Shown here piece by piece: positions 16,932 to 26,200 of a stretch of DNA of 64,000 nucleotides. The position numbers and the translations under genes are program-made. Location of the stretch: the NCBI RefSeq assembly GCF_004216535.1, contig NZ_SGWX01000001.1, positions 1,736,001 through 1,800,000 on the forward strand. Direction: 5' to 3'. The stretch comes from Xylanimonas ulmi. Its GTDB lineage: Bacteria > Actinomycetota > Actinomycetes > Actinomycetales > Cellulomonadaceae. The first letter of the stretch is position 1; every line of letters begins with the position of its first letter. Under the pieces are notes generated by a model. That model ran no database searches, was not told the DNA's origin, and saw only the letters and a program-made list of their open reading frames with translations.

Positions 16932-17789
16932 ATGCGCAAGCGCACTACCGGGCTGCTGGCCCTCGCGGCCTCCGCCGCCCTGACCCTGGCCGCGTGTTCG
17001 AGCGCCGAGCCCGGCGGAGAGGCCAACGAGCCGACCGGCGACGGCACCGGAACAGGCACGATCAAGATCGGGGTCAAGTTCGACCAGCCGGGCCTCGGCT
17101 ACCAGGACGGCGCCGACCACACCGGCTTCGACGTCGACGTCGCGACCTACGTCGCCGGCAAGCTCGGCTACTCGCCCGACCAGATCCAGTGGGTCGAGTC
17201 CCCGTCGGCGCAGCGTGAGCAGATGCTGCAGACCGGGCAGGTCGACATGATCTTCGCGACGTACTCGATCACCGAGGAGCGCCAGAAGGTCGTCGACTTC
17301 GCCGGACCGTACTTCGTCGCCGGCCAGGATCTGCTCGTGGGCACCGACAACACCGACATCACGGGCCCCGACGCGCTCGAGGGCAAGAACCTGTGCTCGG
17401 TCACCGGCTCGACGTCGGCGCAGAAGATCAAGGACTCCTACTCGGCCGGGGTCAACCTGCTGGAGCGCCCGGGCTACGCCGAGTGCGTGACCGCGCTCGT
17501 GGCCGGCCAGGTCGACGCCGTCACGACCGACGACATCATCCTCGCGGGCCTGGCCGCGACCGACGCCAACAAGGGCAAGGTCAAGGTGGTCGGCGCGCCG
17601 TTCACGACCGAGCGCTACGGCATCGGCCTGCCCAAGGGCTCGACCGACACCTGCGAGAAGGTCAACGCGGCGGTCCAGGAGATGTTCGACGACGGCTCCT
17701 GGGAGCAGTTCATCGAGAAGAACACCGAGGGCACCGGCTACACGCCCAACGCCGACGAGAACCCGCCGACGCTGGACGCCTGCGCCTGA
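16932..17789 (+). CDS. gluB: Amino-acid-binding lipoprotein of the ABC transporter
   Basis: Extracellular solute receptor of 285 residues. A signal peptide (MRKRTTGLLALAASAALTLA) ends in a lipobox LAAC with the acylated cysteine at 22. The mature part is a family-3 binding protein: TIKIGVKFDQPGLGYQ, GFDVDVATYVAGKLG, and DMIFATYSITEERQKVVDFAGPYF, which forms the ligand-binding cleft. KGSTDTCEKVNAAVQEM follows near the end. The paired cysteines in the second half could form a disulphide. A strong hairpin follows the gene, which may help keep the receptor in excess over the permeases. Confidence 0.9.
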   Translation: MRKRTTGLLALAASAALTLAACSSAEPGGEANEPTGDGTGTGTIKIGVKFDQPGLGYQDGADHTGFDVDVATYVAGKLGYSPDQIQWVESPSAQREQMLQTGQVDMIFATYSITEERQKVVDFAGPYFVAGQDLLVGTDNTDITGPDALEGKNLCSVTGSTSAQKIKDSYSAGVNLLERPGYAECVTALVAGQVDAVTTDDIILAGLAATDANKGKVKVVGAPFTTERYGIGLPKGSTDTCEKVNAAVQEMFDDGSWEQFIEKNTEGTGYTPNADENPPTLDACA

Positions 17790-17814
17790 TCGGACCTCGC
17801 TCGACCCTCGTCTC

Positions 17815-17851
17815 GGCGGACCCGACCGCGATCGCGCTGGTCGGGTCCGCC
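17815..17851 (+). terminator. Intercistronic hairpin between receptor and permease genes
   Basis: A perfect 13-bp stem (GGCGGACCCGACC and its complement) with an 11-nt loop, lying between gluB and gluC without a following U-run. Such hairpins in binding-protein operons often protect the upstream message or partly terminate transcription. Confidence 0.55.
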
Positions 17852-17876
17852 GTGACCACTCCGTGAAGGGAGCCGC

Positions 17877-18554
17877 ATGTCGCCATTCCTCGACGTGCTC
17901 TCGCAGTACGACGTGCTCGGCGCGTTCTGGGTCAACATCCAATTGACCTTCTGGGGCGCCCTGGTCGCGCTCGGCATCGGCACGGTGCTGGCGATCATGC
18001 GGATCTCACCCCTGCTCTCGTTGCAGTGGGCCGGCAAGGCGTATGTCAACATCATCCGCAACACGCCGCTGACGGTCATCATGACGTTCCTGGTCCTGGC
18101 GATCTGGACACAGTTGAGCATCACGCTCTCGCGCGACTTCACCACGAACTTCTTCCTGTTCGCCGTCATCGGGCTCGGGGTCTACCACGCCGCGTTCGTC
18201 TGCGAGGCGATCCGCTCAGGCGTCAACACCGTGCCCGTCGGGCAGGCCGAGGCCGCGCGCGCGATCGGGCTGCCCTTTCTCGCCGCCGCCCGGATCATCG
18301 TGCTGCCCCAGGCGTTCCGCGGCGCGATCGCCCCGCTCGGCAACACCCTGATCGCCCTGCTCAAGAACTCGACGGTCGCGGCCGCCGCCTCCGTCTCGAC
18401 CGAGACGTCGAGCGTCATGAAGACCATGATCGAGTTCCACGCCGACTACCGCTGGCAGGTCTTCCTGACCTTCGCGATCGGGTTCGTCATCCTGGTCATC
18501 CCCATCGGCCTGGCCACCACGTGGCTGTCGAGCCGATTGGCGGTCAGGCGATGA
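17877..18554 (+). CDS. gluC: Amino-acid ABC transporter permease 1
   Basis: Membrane permease of 225 residues, HisM/ArtM family. It has about five transmembrane helices and the cytoplasmic coupling loop that contacts the ATPase (GQAEAARAIGLPFLAAARIIVLPQAFR). NIIRNTPLTVIMTF is the typical EAA-family entry segment. ATG 17877 follows GAAGGGAG by about 6 nt. Its TGA overlaps the start of a 17-codon reading frame that bridges to the next permease. Confidence 0.9.
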   Translation: MSPFLDVLSQYDVLGAFWVNIQLTFWGALVALGIGTVLAIMRISPLLSLQWAGKAYVNIIRNTPLTVIMTFLVLAIWTQLSITLSRDFTTNFFLFAVIGLGVYHAAFVCEAIRSGVNTVPVGQAEAARAIGLPFLAAARIIVLPQAFRGAIAPLGNTLIALLKNSTVAAAASVSTETSSVMKTMIEFHADYRWQVFLTFAIGFVILVIPIGLATTWLSSRLAVRR

Positions 18555-18604
18555 CCGCGCCCCGCCCCGTCACCATCCGCGACCTCACGGGGAGCACACG
18601 ATGA
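18551..18604 (+). CDS. 17-codon bridging reading frame between the two permease genes
   Basis: ATG at 18551 overlaps the gluC stop, and its own TGA overlaps the gluD ATG at 18601 (ATGA at both ends), coding MTAPRPVTIRDLTGSTR. A GGGGAG motif for gluD lies inside it. It could serve as a translational-coupling bridge that carries ribosomes from one permease gene to the next. No function for the peptide itself is implied, and it may be chance. Confidence 0.3.
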   Translation: MTAPRPVTIRDLTGSTR

Positions 18605-19488
18605 GCGCCTCCGTCCTGTTCGACGCCCCCGGCCCGCGCGGCCGCCGCGCGATGGCGATCGGCAACCTCGTGGGCGCCGTCGTCGTGCTCGGCCTGCTCG
18701 CCTGGGTCCTGGTCGTCCTGTCGGGCAAGGGTCAGTTGGCCGCCGGGCTCTGGCGCACCGCCACCGATCCGCGGGCCTGGGAGTTCTACTACCTGCCCGG
18801 CCTGCAGAACACGCTGCGCGCTGCCGCCTTCGCGACCGTCGGAGCGGTCGTCTTCGGCGTGCTGTTCGGCGTCGGCCGGCTCTCGGCCCTGCGGCCCGTG
18901 CGCTGGGTGTGCTCGATCATCGTCGAGTTCCTGCGCGCGGTGCCCGTGCTGCTGATGATGGTGTTCCTCAACGCGCTGTTCGGGATCGGCCTCAAGGCCG
19001 TGATCAGCGACTCGGCCTTCACCGCCGTCGTCGTCGCGCTGGTCCTCTACAACGGCTCGGTCATCGCGGAGCTGGTGCGCGCCGGAGTCGGGAACCTGCC
19101 GCGCGGACAGGCCGAGGCCGGACTCTCGCTCGGTCTCACCCGCGGACAGACCTTGCGCTCAGTCCAGCTCCCCCAAGCGCTCATCGCCATGTTGCCCGCC
19201 GTCATCTCCCAGCTCGTGGTCGTCCTGAAGGACTCCGCCCTCGGCCAGCTCATCGGCTACAAGGAGCTCCTACGCTCGGCGCAGATCCTCGCCTCGGGAG
19301 GCGGCAACCCGCTCCAGGCGCTGTTCGTGATCGCCGTGCTGTTCATCCTGCTCAACGTCGTGCTGTCCTTCGTCGCCGGGCGCCTCGCCCGGCGTCTGTC
19401 CAGCCGCACCTCGGCCAAGCCTCAGGCGGGGCAGGGTGTCGGGCCGGGGATCGTCGTGACTCGCGCCGGCGCCGTCGACGAGCCGTAG
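18601..19488 (+). CDS. gluD: Amino-acid ABC transporter permease 2
   Basis: Second permease, 295 residues, HisQ/GlnP-type. About five to six membrane helices are visible. LQNTLRAAAFATVGAVVFGVLFG and FLRAVPVLLMMVF mark the domain entry, and GQAEAGLSLGLTRGQTLRSVQLPQAL is the ATPase-coupling loop. It has a longer N terminus and a charged C-terminal tail than gluC, so the pair would form a heterodimeric channel. ATG 18601 has GGGGAG 6 nt upstream. It is the last gene of the importer operon and converges on recX. Confidence 0.9.
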   Translation: MSASVLFDAPGPRGRRAMAIGNLVGAVVVLGLLAWVLVVLSGKGQLAAGLWRTATDPRAWEFYYLPGLQNTLRAAAFATVGAVVFGVLFGVGRLSALRPVRWVCSIIVEFLRAVPVLLMMVFLNALFGIGLKAVISDSAFTAVVVALVLYNGSVIAELVRAGVGNLPRGQAEAGLSLGLTRGQTLRSVQLPQALIAMLPAVISQLVVVLKDSALGQLIGYKELLRSAQILASGGGNPLQALFVIAVLFILLNVVLSFVAGRLARRLSSRTSAKPQAGQGVGPGIVVTRAGAVDEP

Positions 19489-19550
19489 ACCTCAGCCCGG
19501 CGGCACCCCGGTCGCAGGAGCCCCAGCCCCCAGGTCGAACGGTCGACGGC

Positions 19551-20321
19551 CTACGGCGTGTCCGGCAGGTCGTCGGTCTCCTCGCCCTCCGCGGCGAGCG
19601 CGTCCTTGACGACCGCGAAGGCCAGGCCGGGGCCATAGCCCTTGCGGGCCAGCGCCGAGACGGCCCGGCGCACGCGCGCGTCCCGAGCGGCCCCACGCGA
19701 GCGGGCCACGAGCCGGCCCGCGAGCGCCCGCGCCTGCGCCTGCTCGTCGTCGTCCCCGACCTGGGACAGCGCGTCGGCCGCCGTGTCCTCGTCGATCCCC
19801 CGCCGGCGCAGTTCCGCGGCGATGGCGCGCCGCGCCAGGCCGCGCTCGGCGTGCCGAGTGCGCACGACCATCTGCGCGTACCCGGTGTCGTCGACCAACC
19901 CGACCTCGTCGAACCGGTCGAGCACGGGCGCCACGACGTGCTCGGGGTAGCCCTTGCGGGCCAGCGACTGCTCCAGCTCACGGCGGCTCTTGGGCGCGGC
20001 CGTGAGGATGCGCAGCACAGTCTCACGCGCGAGCTCGGCCGCCTCGTCAGCGCTGACCTCGCCCATCTCAAGCCGTTCGGCCACGGTTTTACGTGGGGCG
20101 CGCTCGCGCGCGCCAGCCCGACCACCCGGGTCACCCCCGGACCCGTCCCGCGGCCAGGACCGGCGGCCCGTGCGGCCGCGGCGCTTCCCCACGCCGCGAC
20201 CGCCGTCGCCCACGCCGTGCGCGTCATCCCGCTCGGCTCCCGGGCCGTCCGCGGGCGCCGGGGAGCGACCGCCCCACGGGTCCGGGACCAACGCCCCGGA
20301 CTCCCGCGAGGCGTCGACCAT
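19551..20321 (-). CDS. recX: Regulatory protein RecX
   Basis: Inhibitor and modulator of RecA filament assembly, 256 residues. The conserved three-helix repeats begin around residue 95 (ILTAAPKSRRELEQSLARKGYPEHVV) and continue with FDEVGLVDDTGYAQMVVRTRHAERGLARRAI and a final VRRAVSALARKGYGPGLAF. The first ~90 residues are a low-complexity Gly/Arg/Pro-rich extension. ATG 20321 overlaps the recA stop (ATGA), so RecX is made by coupled translation behind RecA, as in other actinobacteria. Confidence 0.92.
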   Translation of the reverse strand: MVDASRESGALVPDPWGGRSPAPADGPGAERDDAHGVGDGGRGVGKRRGRTGRRSWPRDGSGGDPGGRAGARERAPRKTVAERLEMGEVSADEAAELARETVLRILTAAPKSRRELEQSLARKGYPEHVVAPVLDRFDEVGLVDDTGYAQMVVRTRHAERGLARRAIAAELRRRGIDEDTAADALSQVGDDDEQAQARALAGRLVARSRGAARDARVRRAVSALARKGYGPGLAFAVVKDALAAEGEETDDLPDTP

Positions 20322-22540
20322 CAGAAGGGCGCCTTCTTGCCCTTGGCGCCGCTGGCGGGCGCGGCCGCGGCGGCCGGGGCCGCGGCCTTGCCTGCGGCGG
20401 TCGGGGCGGCCGCCTTGCCCGCCGCGGCGTCGTCGGCGGGGGCGTCGACCTTCGCGCCCACGCCGAGCTTCTCCTTGATCCGCTTCTCGATCTCGTTGGC
20501 GAGGTCGGGGTTGTCGCGCAGGAACCCGCGCGCGTTCTCCTTGCCCTGGCCGAGTTGGTCGCCCTCGTAGGTGAACCACGAGCCCGACTTGCGGACCAGC
20601 CCGTGCTCCACGCCCATGTCGATCAGGCCGCCCTCACGCGAGATGCCCACGCCGTAGAGGATGTCGAACTCGGCCTGCTTGAACGGTGGCGCCATCTTGT
20701 TCTTGACGACCTTGACGCGCGTGCGGTTGCCGACGGGCTCGGTGCCCTCCTTGAGCGTCTCGATCCGCCGGATGTCCATCCGCACGGAGGCGTAGAACTT
20801 GAGCGCCTTGCCACCTGTCGTGGTCTCCGGGCTGTTGTGCACCATCACACCGTCGACGAGGTAGTTGTGGTTCCCCTCGACCTCGATGTCATAGCGGTGC
20901 GTCGCGCGCGTCTGGGGCTTGACATGGACGTCCAGCACCTTGGCGGGCATCGGAACCATCCGGGGCTCGACGAACTGGGGGCTCACGTCGAACGCGCCCT
21001 GGAATCGCGGCAGCACCTTGTACTGCATCGACGGGTGGATGTACGGCGCCACGATCTCCTGCAGTCGCGCCGTACCCGCCGTCGTGAGCTGAATGACCCA
21101 CTGCTGCTCGGCGCCGCGCTGGCGCAACGCGCAGTCGACGCCGTGCGTGTCGCGCAGGTAGCCGACCAGGCGCTCGCGTGAGCCGGGGCTCATCGCGTCC
21201 ACGCACACCTCGGCGCGTCCTGAGCCGTCCGCGGTGCGCTGCTGTAGGCCCTTCGAGCGCACCTGGAACGAGAAGTCGTCCATGTACCAGACTGCGAGGG
21301 CGAGCGGGGTGAGCGCCTTGAGGTAGTCGTCGGTGATGTGCTTCTTGCCGTCACCGAAGTAGACGACCTCGCGCAGCTCCGCGAGCTCGGGCAGGGGCGT
21401 GAGGTCGATGTGGACAGAGCCGTCCGCTCGCACGCTCCGCGACTGCCCGACATTGCCGAACATCGAGGCCTTCCAGTCGAGGTAGGCCACCTGCTTCGGA
21501 CCATGGCCCATGCGGAACCTGACCCCGCGGCGACCACGCGTGTTGGGCGCGATGTGCGCGTCGCCCAGCAGACCGCCCAGCACCATCTGCCACTGCTGGT
21601 CGGATAGCAGCACGTCCTGCGCGACCATCACGCGGTCGCCCGCGATGATCTCGCCCGCCTCGCGCCAGCCCCCGGGGGTCCTGATGAGGTGGTTCTCGGT
21701 GGCCGCGAACTGCGCCCGCCCGTTCTTGCCCGACTTCTCGACGGTGAACTGCAGGAACCGCTCGGTCGGACCGTTGTCGAACCAGTTGACGACTCGGCGG
21801 GGTACGACCTGACCCGTCTCGGGGTCGTAGGACAGCACGTCGACCGGCATCCTCTGGTTGACGATCTTGCCGATCTTCTCGGTCGTGCCGTCAGCCAGGA
21901 CCACGCGCGTCGAGTAGTGGAAGCACCCGAAGAACACGCCGATCTTCTCGCGCAGCTGGTTGATGAAGATGGCGGTCGTGCCCGAGGAGTTGAGCGCGCC
22001 GGTGATCTTGCGCAGCGCCTGGGACATCAGGCGGGCCTGGAGGCCCACGTGGCTGTCGCCCATCTCGCCCTCGATCTCGGCCTTGGGCACCAGCGCCGCG
22101 ACCGAGTCGATGACGATGACGTCGAGCGCGCCCGAGCGGATCAGCATGTCCGCGATCTCGAGCGCCTGCTCCCCCGTGTCGGGCTGGGAGACCAGCAGCG
22201 CGTCGGTGTCGACGCCGAGCTTCTTGGCGTACTCCGGGTCCAGGGCGTGCTCGGCGTCGATGAACGCCGCGATGCCGCCCGCGCGCTGCGCGCTGGCGAC
22301 CGCGTGCAGCGCCACCGTCGTCTTGCCCGAGGACTCCGGGCCGTAGATCTCGACGACGCGGCCACGTGGCAGGCCCCCGATGCCGAGTGCGACGTCGAGT
22401 GCGATCGAGCCGGTGGGGATCACCTCGACGGGGGCGCGGGACTCGTCGCCGAGCCGCATGACCGAGCCCTTGCCGAAGCTGCGGTCGATCTGGGCGAGCG
22501 CGGCCTCAAGGGCCTTGTCACGGTCTGCCGGTGCGGGCAT
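20321..22540 (-). CDS. recA: Recombinase RecA, precursor containing an intein
   Basis: Strand-exchange protein and LexA co-protease. The precursor is 739 residues: a 205-residue N-extein ending [13 protein letters not shown], a 364-residue intein, and a 170-residue C-extein starting [18 protein letters not shown]. Splicing would give a normal 375-residue RecA with Walker A GPESSGKT (67-74) and a lysine/alanine-rich tail. The insertion point, after Gly205, is the same as in Mycobacterium leprae RecA and differs from the M. tuberculosis site. ATG 22540 is preferred because GAAGGTGA lies about 5 nt upstream; ATG 22603 would add 21 basic residues. Two damage-responsive promoter motifs lie upstream and recX follows with an overlap. 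Confidence 0.97.
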   Translation of the reverse strand: MPAPADRDKALEAALAQIDRSFGKGSVMRLGDESRAPVEVIPTGSIALDVALGIGGLPRGRVVEIYGPESSGKTTVALHAVASAQRAGGIAAFIDAEHALDPEYAKKLGVDTDALLVSQPDTGEQALEIADMLIRSGALDVIVIDSVAALVPKAEIEGEMGDSHVGLQARLMSQALRKITGALNSSGTTAIFINQLREKIGVFFGCFHYSTRVVLADGTTEKIGKIVNQRMPVDVLSYDPETGQVVPRRVVNWFDNGPTERFLQFTVEKSGKNGRAQFAATENHLIRTPGGWREAGEIIAGDRVMVAQDVLLSDQQWQMVLGGLLGDAHIAPNTRGRRGVRFRMGHGPKQVAYLDWKASMFGNVGQSRSVRADGSVHIDLTPLPELAELREVVYFGDGKKHITDDYLKALTPLALAVWYMDDFSFQVRSKGLQQRTADGSGRAEVCVDAMSPGSRERLVGYLRDTHGVDCALRQRGAEQQWVIQLTTAGTARLQEIVAPYIHPSMQYKVLPRFQGAFDVSPQFVEPRMVPMPAKVLDVHVKPQTRATHRYDIEVEGNHNYLVDGVMVHNSPETTTGGKALKFYASVRMDIRRIETLKEGTEPVGNRTRVKVVKNKMAPPFKQAEFDILYGVGISREGGLIDMGVEHGLVRKSGSWFTYEGDQLGQGKENARGFLRDNPDLANEIEKRIKEKLGVGAKVDAPADDAAAGKAAAPTAAGKAAAPAAAAAPASGAKGKKAPF
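20834..21925 (-). mobile_element. RecA intein with LAGLIDADG-type homing endonuclease
   Basis: A 364-residue in-frame insertion. Splicing blocks are complete: Cys1 ([13 protein letters not shown]), block [12 protein letters not shown] with the TxxH-type histidine, and the C-terminal [16 protein letters not shown] ending His-Asn before Ser+1. The centre holds two dodecapeptide-like motifs, [11 protein letters not shown] (about 115-125) and [11 protein letters not shown] (about 210-220), each with the acidic metal ligand kept. Both splicing and homing therefore look functional. Base composition is not obviously different from recA. Confidence 0.93.
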
Positions 22541-22612
22541 GTCGGTCACCTTCGTGTTCGGGGCGCGGCGTGTGCGCGCCGGCTTACGTGTCTGCATGCT
22601 CATCGGTGCCAG

Positions 22613-22635
22613 ACCGTAGGCGCAGCCACCGACAC
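22613..22635 (-). promoter_or_regulatory. PafBC-type (RecA-NDp) promoter of recA
   Basis: The minus strand reads GTGTCGGTG, 8 nt, TACGGT. This matches the mycobacterial LexA-independent DNA-damage promoter consensus TTGTCRGTG-N8-TANNNT at all but the first base, with exact spacing. Transcripts would start near 22606. Confidence 0.75.
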
Positions 22636-22694
22636 GGACGCCTTCTCCGGCCCTCACCTGTCGACAAGGTTCCGGAATCCGTGCCTGTGGACCG

Positions 22695-22716
22695 ACTCTA
22701 GCCGAACATCTGTTCG
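22695..22716 (-). promoter_or_regulatory. LexA (SOS) box and -10 of the upstream recA promoter
   Basis: 22703-22716 holds CGAACATCTGTTCG, matching the actinobacterial SOS box GAAC-N4-GTTC with flanking C and G. On the minus strand it is followed by TAGAGT (22700-22695), a good -10 box, so bound LexA would block this promoter. The leader to ATG 22540 would be about 150 nt. Confidence 0.8.
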
Positions 22717-22765
22717 ATGGTGGCGACACGCCGGTGTGTCGTCCACGCGGGGTCACGCCGCGAGG

Positions 22766-23002
22766 TCACCGGCTGCGCGGCGGCGCCTGTCGTCCGGGGT
22801 GCTTGCCCCAGCGCTCGGCGTCGGGCACGTCGAGCGCGTCGCACAGCGCGTGCCAGACGTCGCGCGGCTGCAGGCCGGCGTCGAGCGCCTCCACGGGCGT
22901 CCGGCCCCCGAGGTCGACCAGCACCTGCTCGCGCGCGAGCGCGCGCCCGTAGGCGGGTCCGAAGACCTCGTCGACCAACTGCCAGAACTCACGCAGGCGC
23001 AC
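22766..23002 (-). CDS. DUF3046 family protein
   Basis: A 78-residue protein starting RLREFWQLVDEVFGPAYGR and continuing DLGGRTPVEALDAGLQPRDVWHALCDALDVP. This is the DUF3046 pattern found next to recA in most actinobacteria; its function is unknown. The GTG at 23002 begins the conserved sequence directly. It ends 50 bases before the recA SOS box and reads in the same direction as recA. Confidence 0.8.
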   Translation of the reverse strand: MRLREFWQLVDEVFGPAYGRALAREQVLVDLGGRTPVEALDAGLQPRDVWHALCDALDVPDAERWGKHPGRQAPPRSR

Positions 23003-23051
23003 GGGACTAGCGTGCCATCCCGCAGGGTCTCCACGGGCGGGGCGGGCGACG

Positions 23052-23180
23052 GGTGGTTTCGACAGGCTCAACCACCCGGGAGGTCGGGGCGGGCGGGCGG
23101 CGGGGGTGGTTTCGACAGGCTCAACCAGCCGGGGGGTCGGGGCGGGCGGGGGGCGGGGGGTTTCGACAGGCTCAACCACC
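23052..23180 (+). repeat. ~53-bp tandem repeat, about 2.5 copies, with short inverted repeat
   Basis: Three copies of GGTTTCGACAGGCTCAACCAC-like sequence begin at about 23052, 23105 and 23156, 53 and 51 bases apart. They are separated by near-identical G-rich spacers. Each copy can fold (GGTGGTT / AACCACC). It fills the gap between DUF3046 and lhr and ends 7 bases before the lhr promoter motif. A further single copy is at 29146. Confidence 0.8.
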
Positions 23181-23186
23181 GGGGGT

Positions 23187-23209
23187 GTGTCGGCGGGGCG
23201 GGACACAAT
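23187..23209 (+). promoter_or_regulatory. PafBC-like promoter of lhr-nei2, leaderless
   Basis: GTGTCGGCG, 8 nt, CACAAT, then 6 nt to the GTG at 23216. It has the same architecture as the recA PafBC-type motif, with two mismatches to TTGTCRGTG and one in the -10 box. Confidence 0.55.
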
Positions 23210-23215
23210 GGTCGG

Positions 23216-26200
23216 GTGGCCACTCCCCTCGACGGCTTCGGACCCGCGACCCGCGCGTGGTTCTCGGGCGCGTTCGAGGGCCCGACGGCGGCGCAGGCGG
23301 GCGCCTGGGACGCCATCGGCCAGGGCCGGCACACCCTCGTCGTCGCGCCGACGGGCTCGGGCAAGACGCTCGCGGCGTTCCTCTGGGCGATCGACCGTCT
23401 GCACCATGAGCCGGTCCCCGAGCGGGCCCGACGCTGCCGCGTGCTGTACGTCTCGCCGCTCAAGGCGCTGGCGGCCGATGTGCAGCGCAACCTGCGCTCC
23501 CCCCTCACCGGCATCCGCCAGGCCGCCGCCCGGGCGGGCGCCGAGACGCCCGAGGTCGTCGTCGGCATGCGCACGGGCGACACTCCCACCTCCGAGCGCC
23601 GGGCTTTCGCGACCCGCCCGCCCGACGTGCTGGTCACGACGCCCGAGTCGCTGTTCCTCGTGCTCACCTCCCAGGCGCGCGCGGGGCTCCTGGGTGTCGA
23701 GACGGTGATCCTCGACGAGATCCACGCGGTGGCGGGCGCCAAGCGCGGCGCGCACCTCGCGCTGAGCCTCGAACGGCTCGACGCGCTCCTGGTCGGCGCG
23801 GGCGCCGCGCCCGCGCAGCGCGTGGGCCTGTCGGCGACCGTCCGGCCGGTCGAGGAGGTCGCCGGGTTCCTCGCCGGCCACCGCTCGCCCGACGACGGCG
23901 GCCGCCAGGTCGTCGTCGTGCAGCCGCCCGCGGCCAAGGAGTGGGACATCGACGTCGTCGTTCCGGTGCCCGACCTCGCCGACCTCGACGCCGTCGCCGA
24001 CGCCGCAGGCGCCGCGCGAGACGCCACCCAAGCGGGGGCGGGCGCCGCGCTCGGCGCGCTGGGCGCCGCCGCGCCCCCGGCGCCCGACCTGTCGGGCGAG
24101 GCGACCTCTCCCCCGCGGCGGGCGTCGGTGTGGCCGCACGTCGAGGAGCGCGTCGTCGACCTGGTGGCCGCCCACCGCTCGACGCTGGTCTTCACCAACT
24201 CCCGGCGCGGCGCCGAGCGCCTGACCAGCCGCATGAACGAGCTGTGGGCCCAGCGGCGGGGCGAGTTGATCGGCGACCCGGCCGCCACCTGGCCCGCGCA
24301 GGCGCCGGGCCAGTCCGGGACGGCGGCCGCGCTGCCCGCCGGCGGCGATGTGCTCGCGCGCGCCCACCACGGCTCGATGAGCCGCGTCGAGCGCACCCGC
24401 ACCGAGTCGGAGCTCAAGGAGGGCCGGCTGCCCGCCGTCGTCGCGACGAGCTCGCTCGAGCTCGGCATCGACATGGGCGCCGTGGACCTCGTGGTGCAGG
24501 TCGGCGCGCCGCCGTCGGTCGCGAGCGGCCTGCAGCGCATCGGCCGGGCGGGCCACCAGGTCGGGGCCGTGTCGCACGGCGTCGTCTTCCCGACGCACCG
24601 CGGCGACCTGGTGCCGGCCGCGGTCGTCGCCCAGCGCATGCGCGACGGCGAGATCGAGCCGTTGCGCGTGCCCTCGACACCGCTCGACGTGCTCGCCCAG
24701 CAGGTGGTCGCCGCCCTCGCGACCGACGACTGGGACGCCGACGAGCTGCTCGCGACCTTCCGGCGCGCCCATCCCTACGCCCACCTGGGCGCCGCGACGT
24801 GGCACGCGGTGCTGGACATGCTCGCGGGCCGCTACCCCAGCGAGGACTTCGCGGAGCTGCGCGCCCGCATCGTGTGGGATCGCGCGACGGGCCGCCTGTC
24901 GGCGCGCCCGGGCGCGCTGCGCCTGGCCGCCACGAGCGGCGGCACCATCCCCGACCGCGGGCTGTACGGCGTCTTCCTCGCCTCGGGCGACGCCGCCGAC
25001 GGCGCGGCCGGACCCGGCGGCGCGCAGCGCGGCGGCAAGCGCGTCGGGGAGCTCGACGAGGAGATGGTCTACGAGTCTCGCGTGGGCGACACCTTCACGC
25101 TCGGCTCCTCGACGTGGCGCATCGAGGACATCACACCCGACCGCGTGCTCGTGACCCCCGCGCCGGGCCTGCCGGGCCGCCTGCCGTTCTGGAAGGGCGA
25201 CTCCCAGGGCCGCCCGGTCGAGCTCGGGCGCGCCATGGGCGCGTTCGTGCGCACCACCGCCGCGCTGCTCTCCGACGACGGCGCCACGGGCCGCGCGCGC
25301 CTGCGCGAGGCGGGGCTCGACGCGTGGGCCGCCGACAACCTCGCCGCCTACCTCACCGAACAGCGCGCCGCGACGGGCGCCGTCGCCGACGACCGCACCA
25401 TCGTCGTCGAGCGATTCCGCGACGAGCTCGGCGACTGGCGTGTGGTGGTCCACTCCCCCTTCGGGGCGCGCGTGCACGCGCCGTGGTCGCTGATCCTGGC
25501 CGGGCGGCTGCGCGAGCGCTACGGACTCGACGTGGCCGCGATGCACTCCGACGACGGCATCGTGCTGCGCCTGCCCGATGCCGACGCCGGGTGGGACGGC
25601 GGCTGGGACCGCGCCATCGAGCAGGGCGGACCAGGGGTCGGCGACGCGCCGCTCGTGTCCGCGCAGGACCTGCTCGTCGACCCCGACGACGTCGTGCGCG
25701 CGGTGCGCGACGAGCTCGGCTCGTCGGTGCTGTTCGCGGCCCGGTTCCGCGAGGCCGCCGCGCGCGCGCTGCTGCTGCCCCGTCGCCGCCCCGACCGGCG
25801 CCAGCCGCTGTGGCAGCAGCGCCAGCGCGCCGCCCAGCTGCTCCAGGTCGCCGCGCAGTTCCCCGACTTCCCGATCACGCTCGAGGCGGCGCGCGAGTGC
25901 CTGCAGGACGACTTCGACGTCGCGGCGCTCAGCGCGCTGATGGGCGACATCGCGGCGGGGCGGGTGCGCATGGTCGAGGTGGCGACCCAGAGCCCGTCGC
26001 CCTTCGCGCAGTCGCTGCTGTTCGGCTACACCGCGCAGTTCCTGTACGACGGCGACGCGCCGCTCGCCGAGCGCCGCGCGGCCGCGCTCTCGCTCGACCC
26101 CGACCTGCTGGCCGAGCTCCTGGGAGACCAGGGCGCGACGGCGATCGCCGACCTGCTCGACCCCGCGGCCGTCGAGCGCACCGAGGCCGAGTTGCAGGGC

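Noticed and set aside
23052-23180. Possible CRISPR array
   Set aside because: Spacers are near-identical to each other, only 2.5 units exist and no cas genes are present.
21689-23215. Upstream extension of the lhr frame through recA and the tandem repeat
   Set aside because: The extension is antisense to recA and low in complexity. The helicase begins at GTG 23216 with its own promoter motif.
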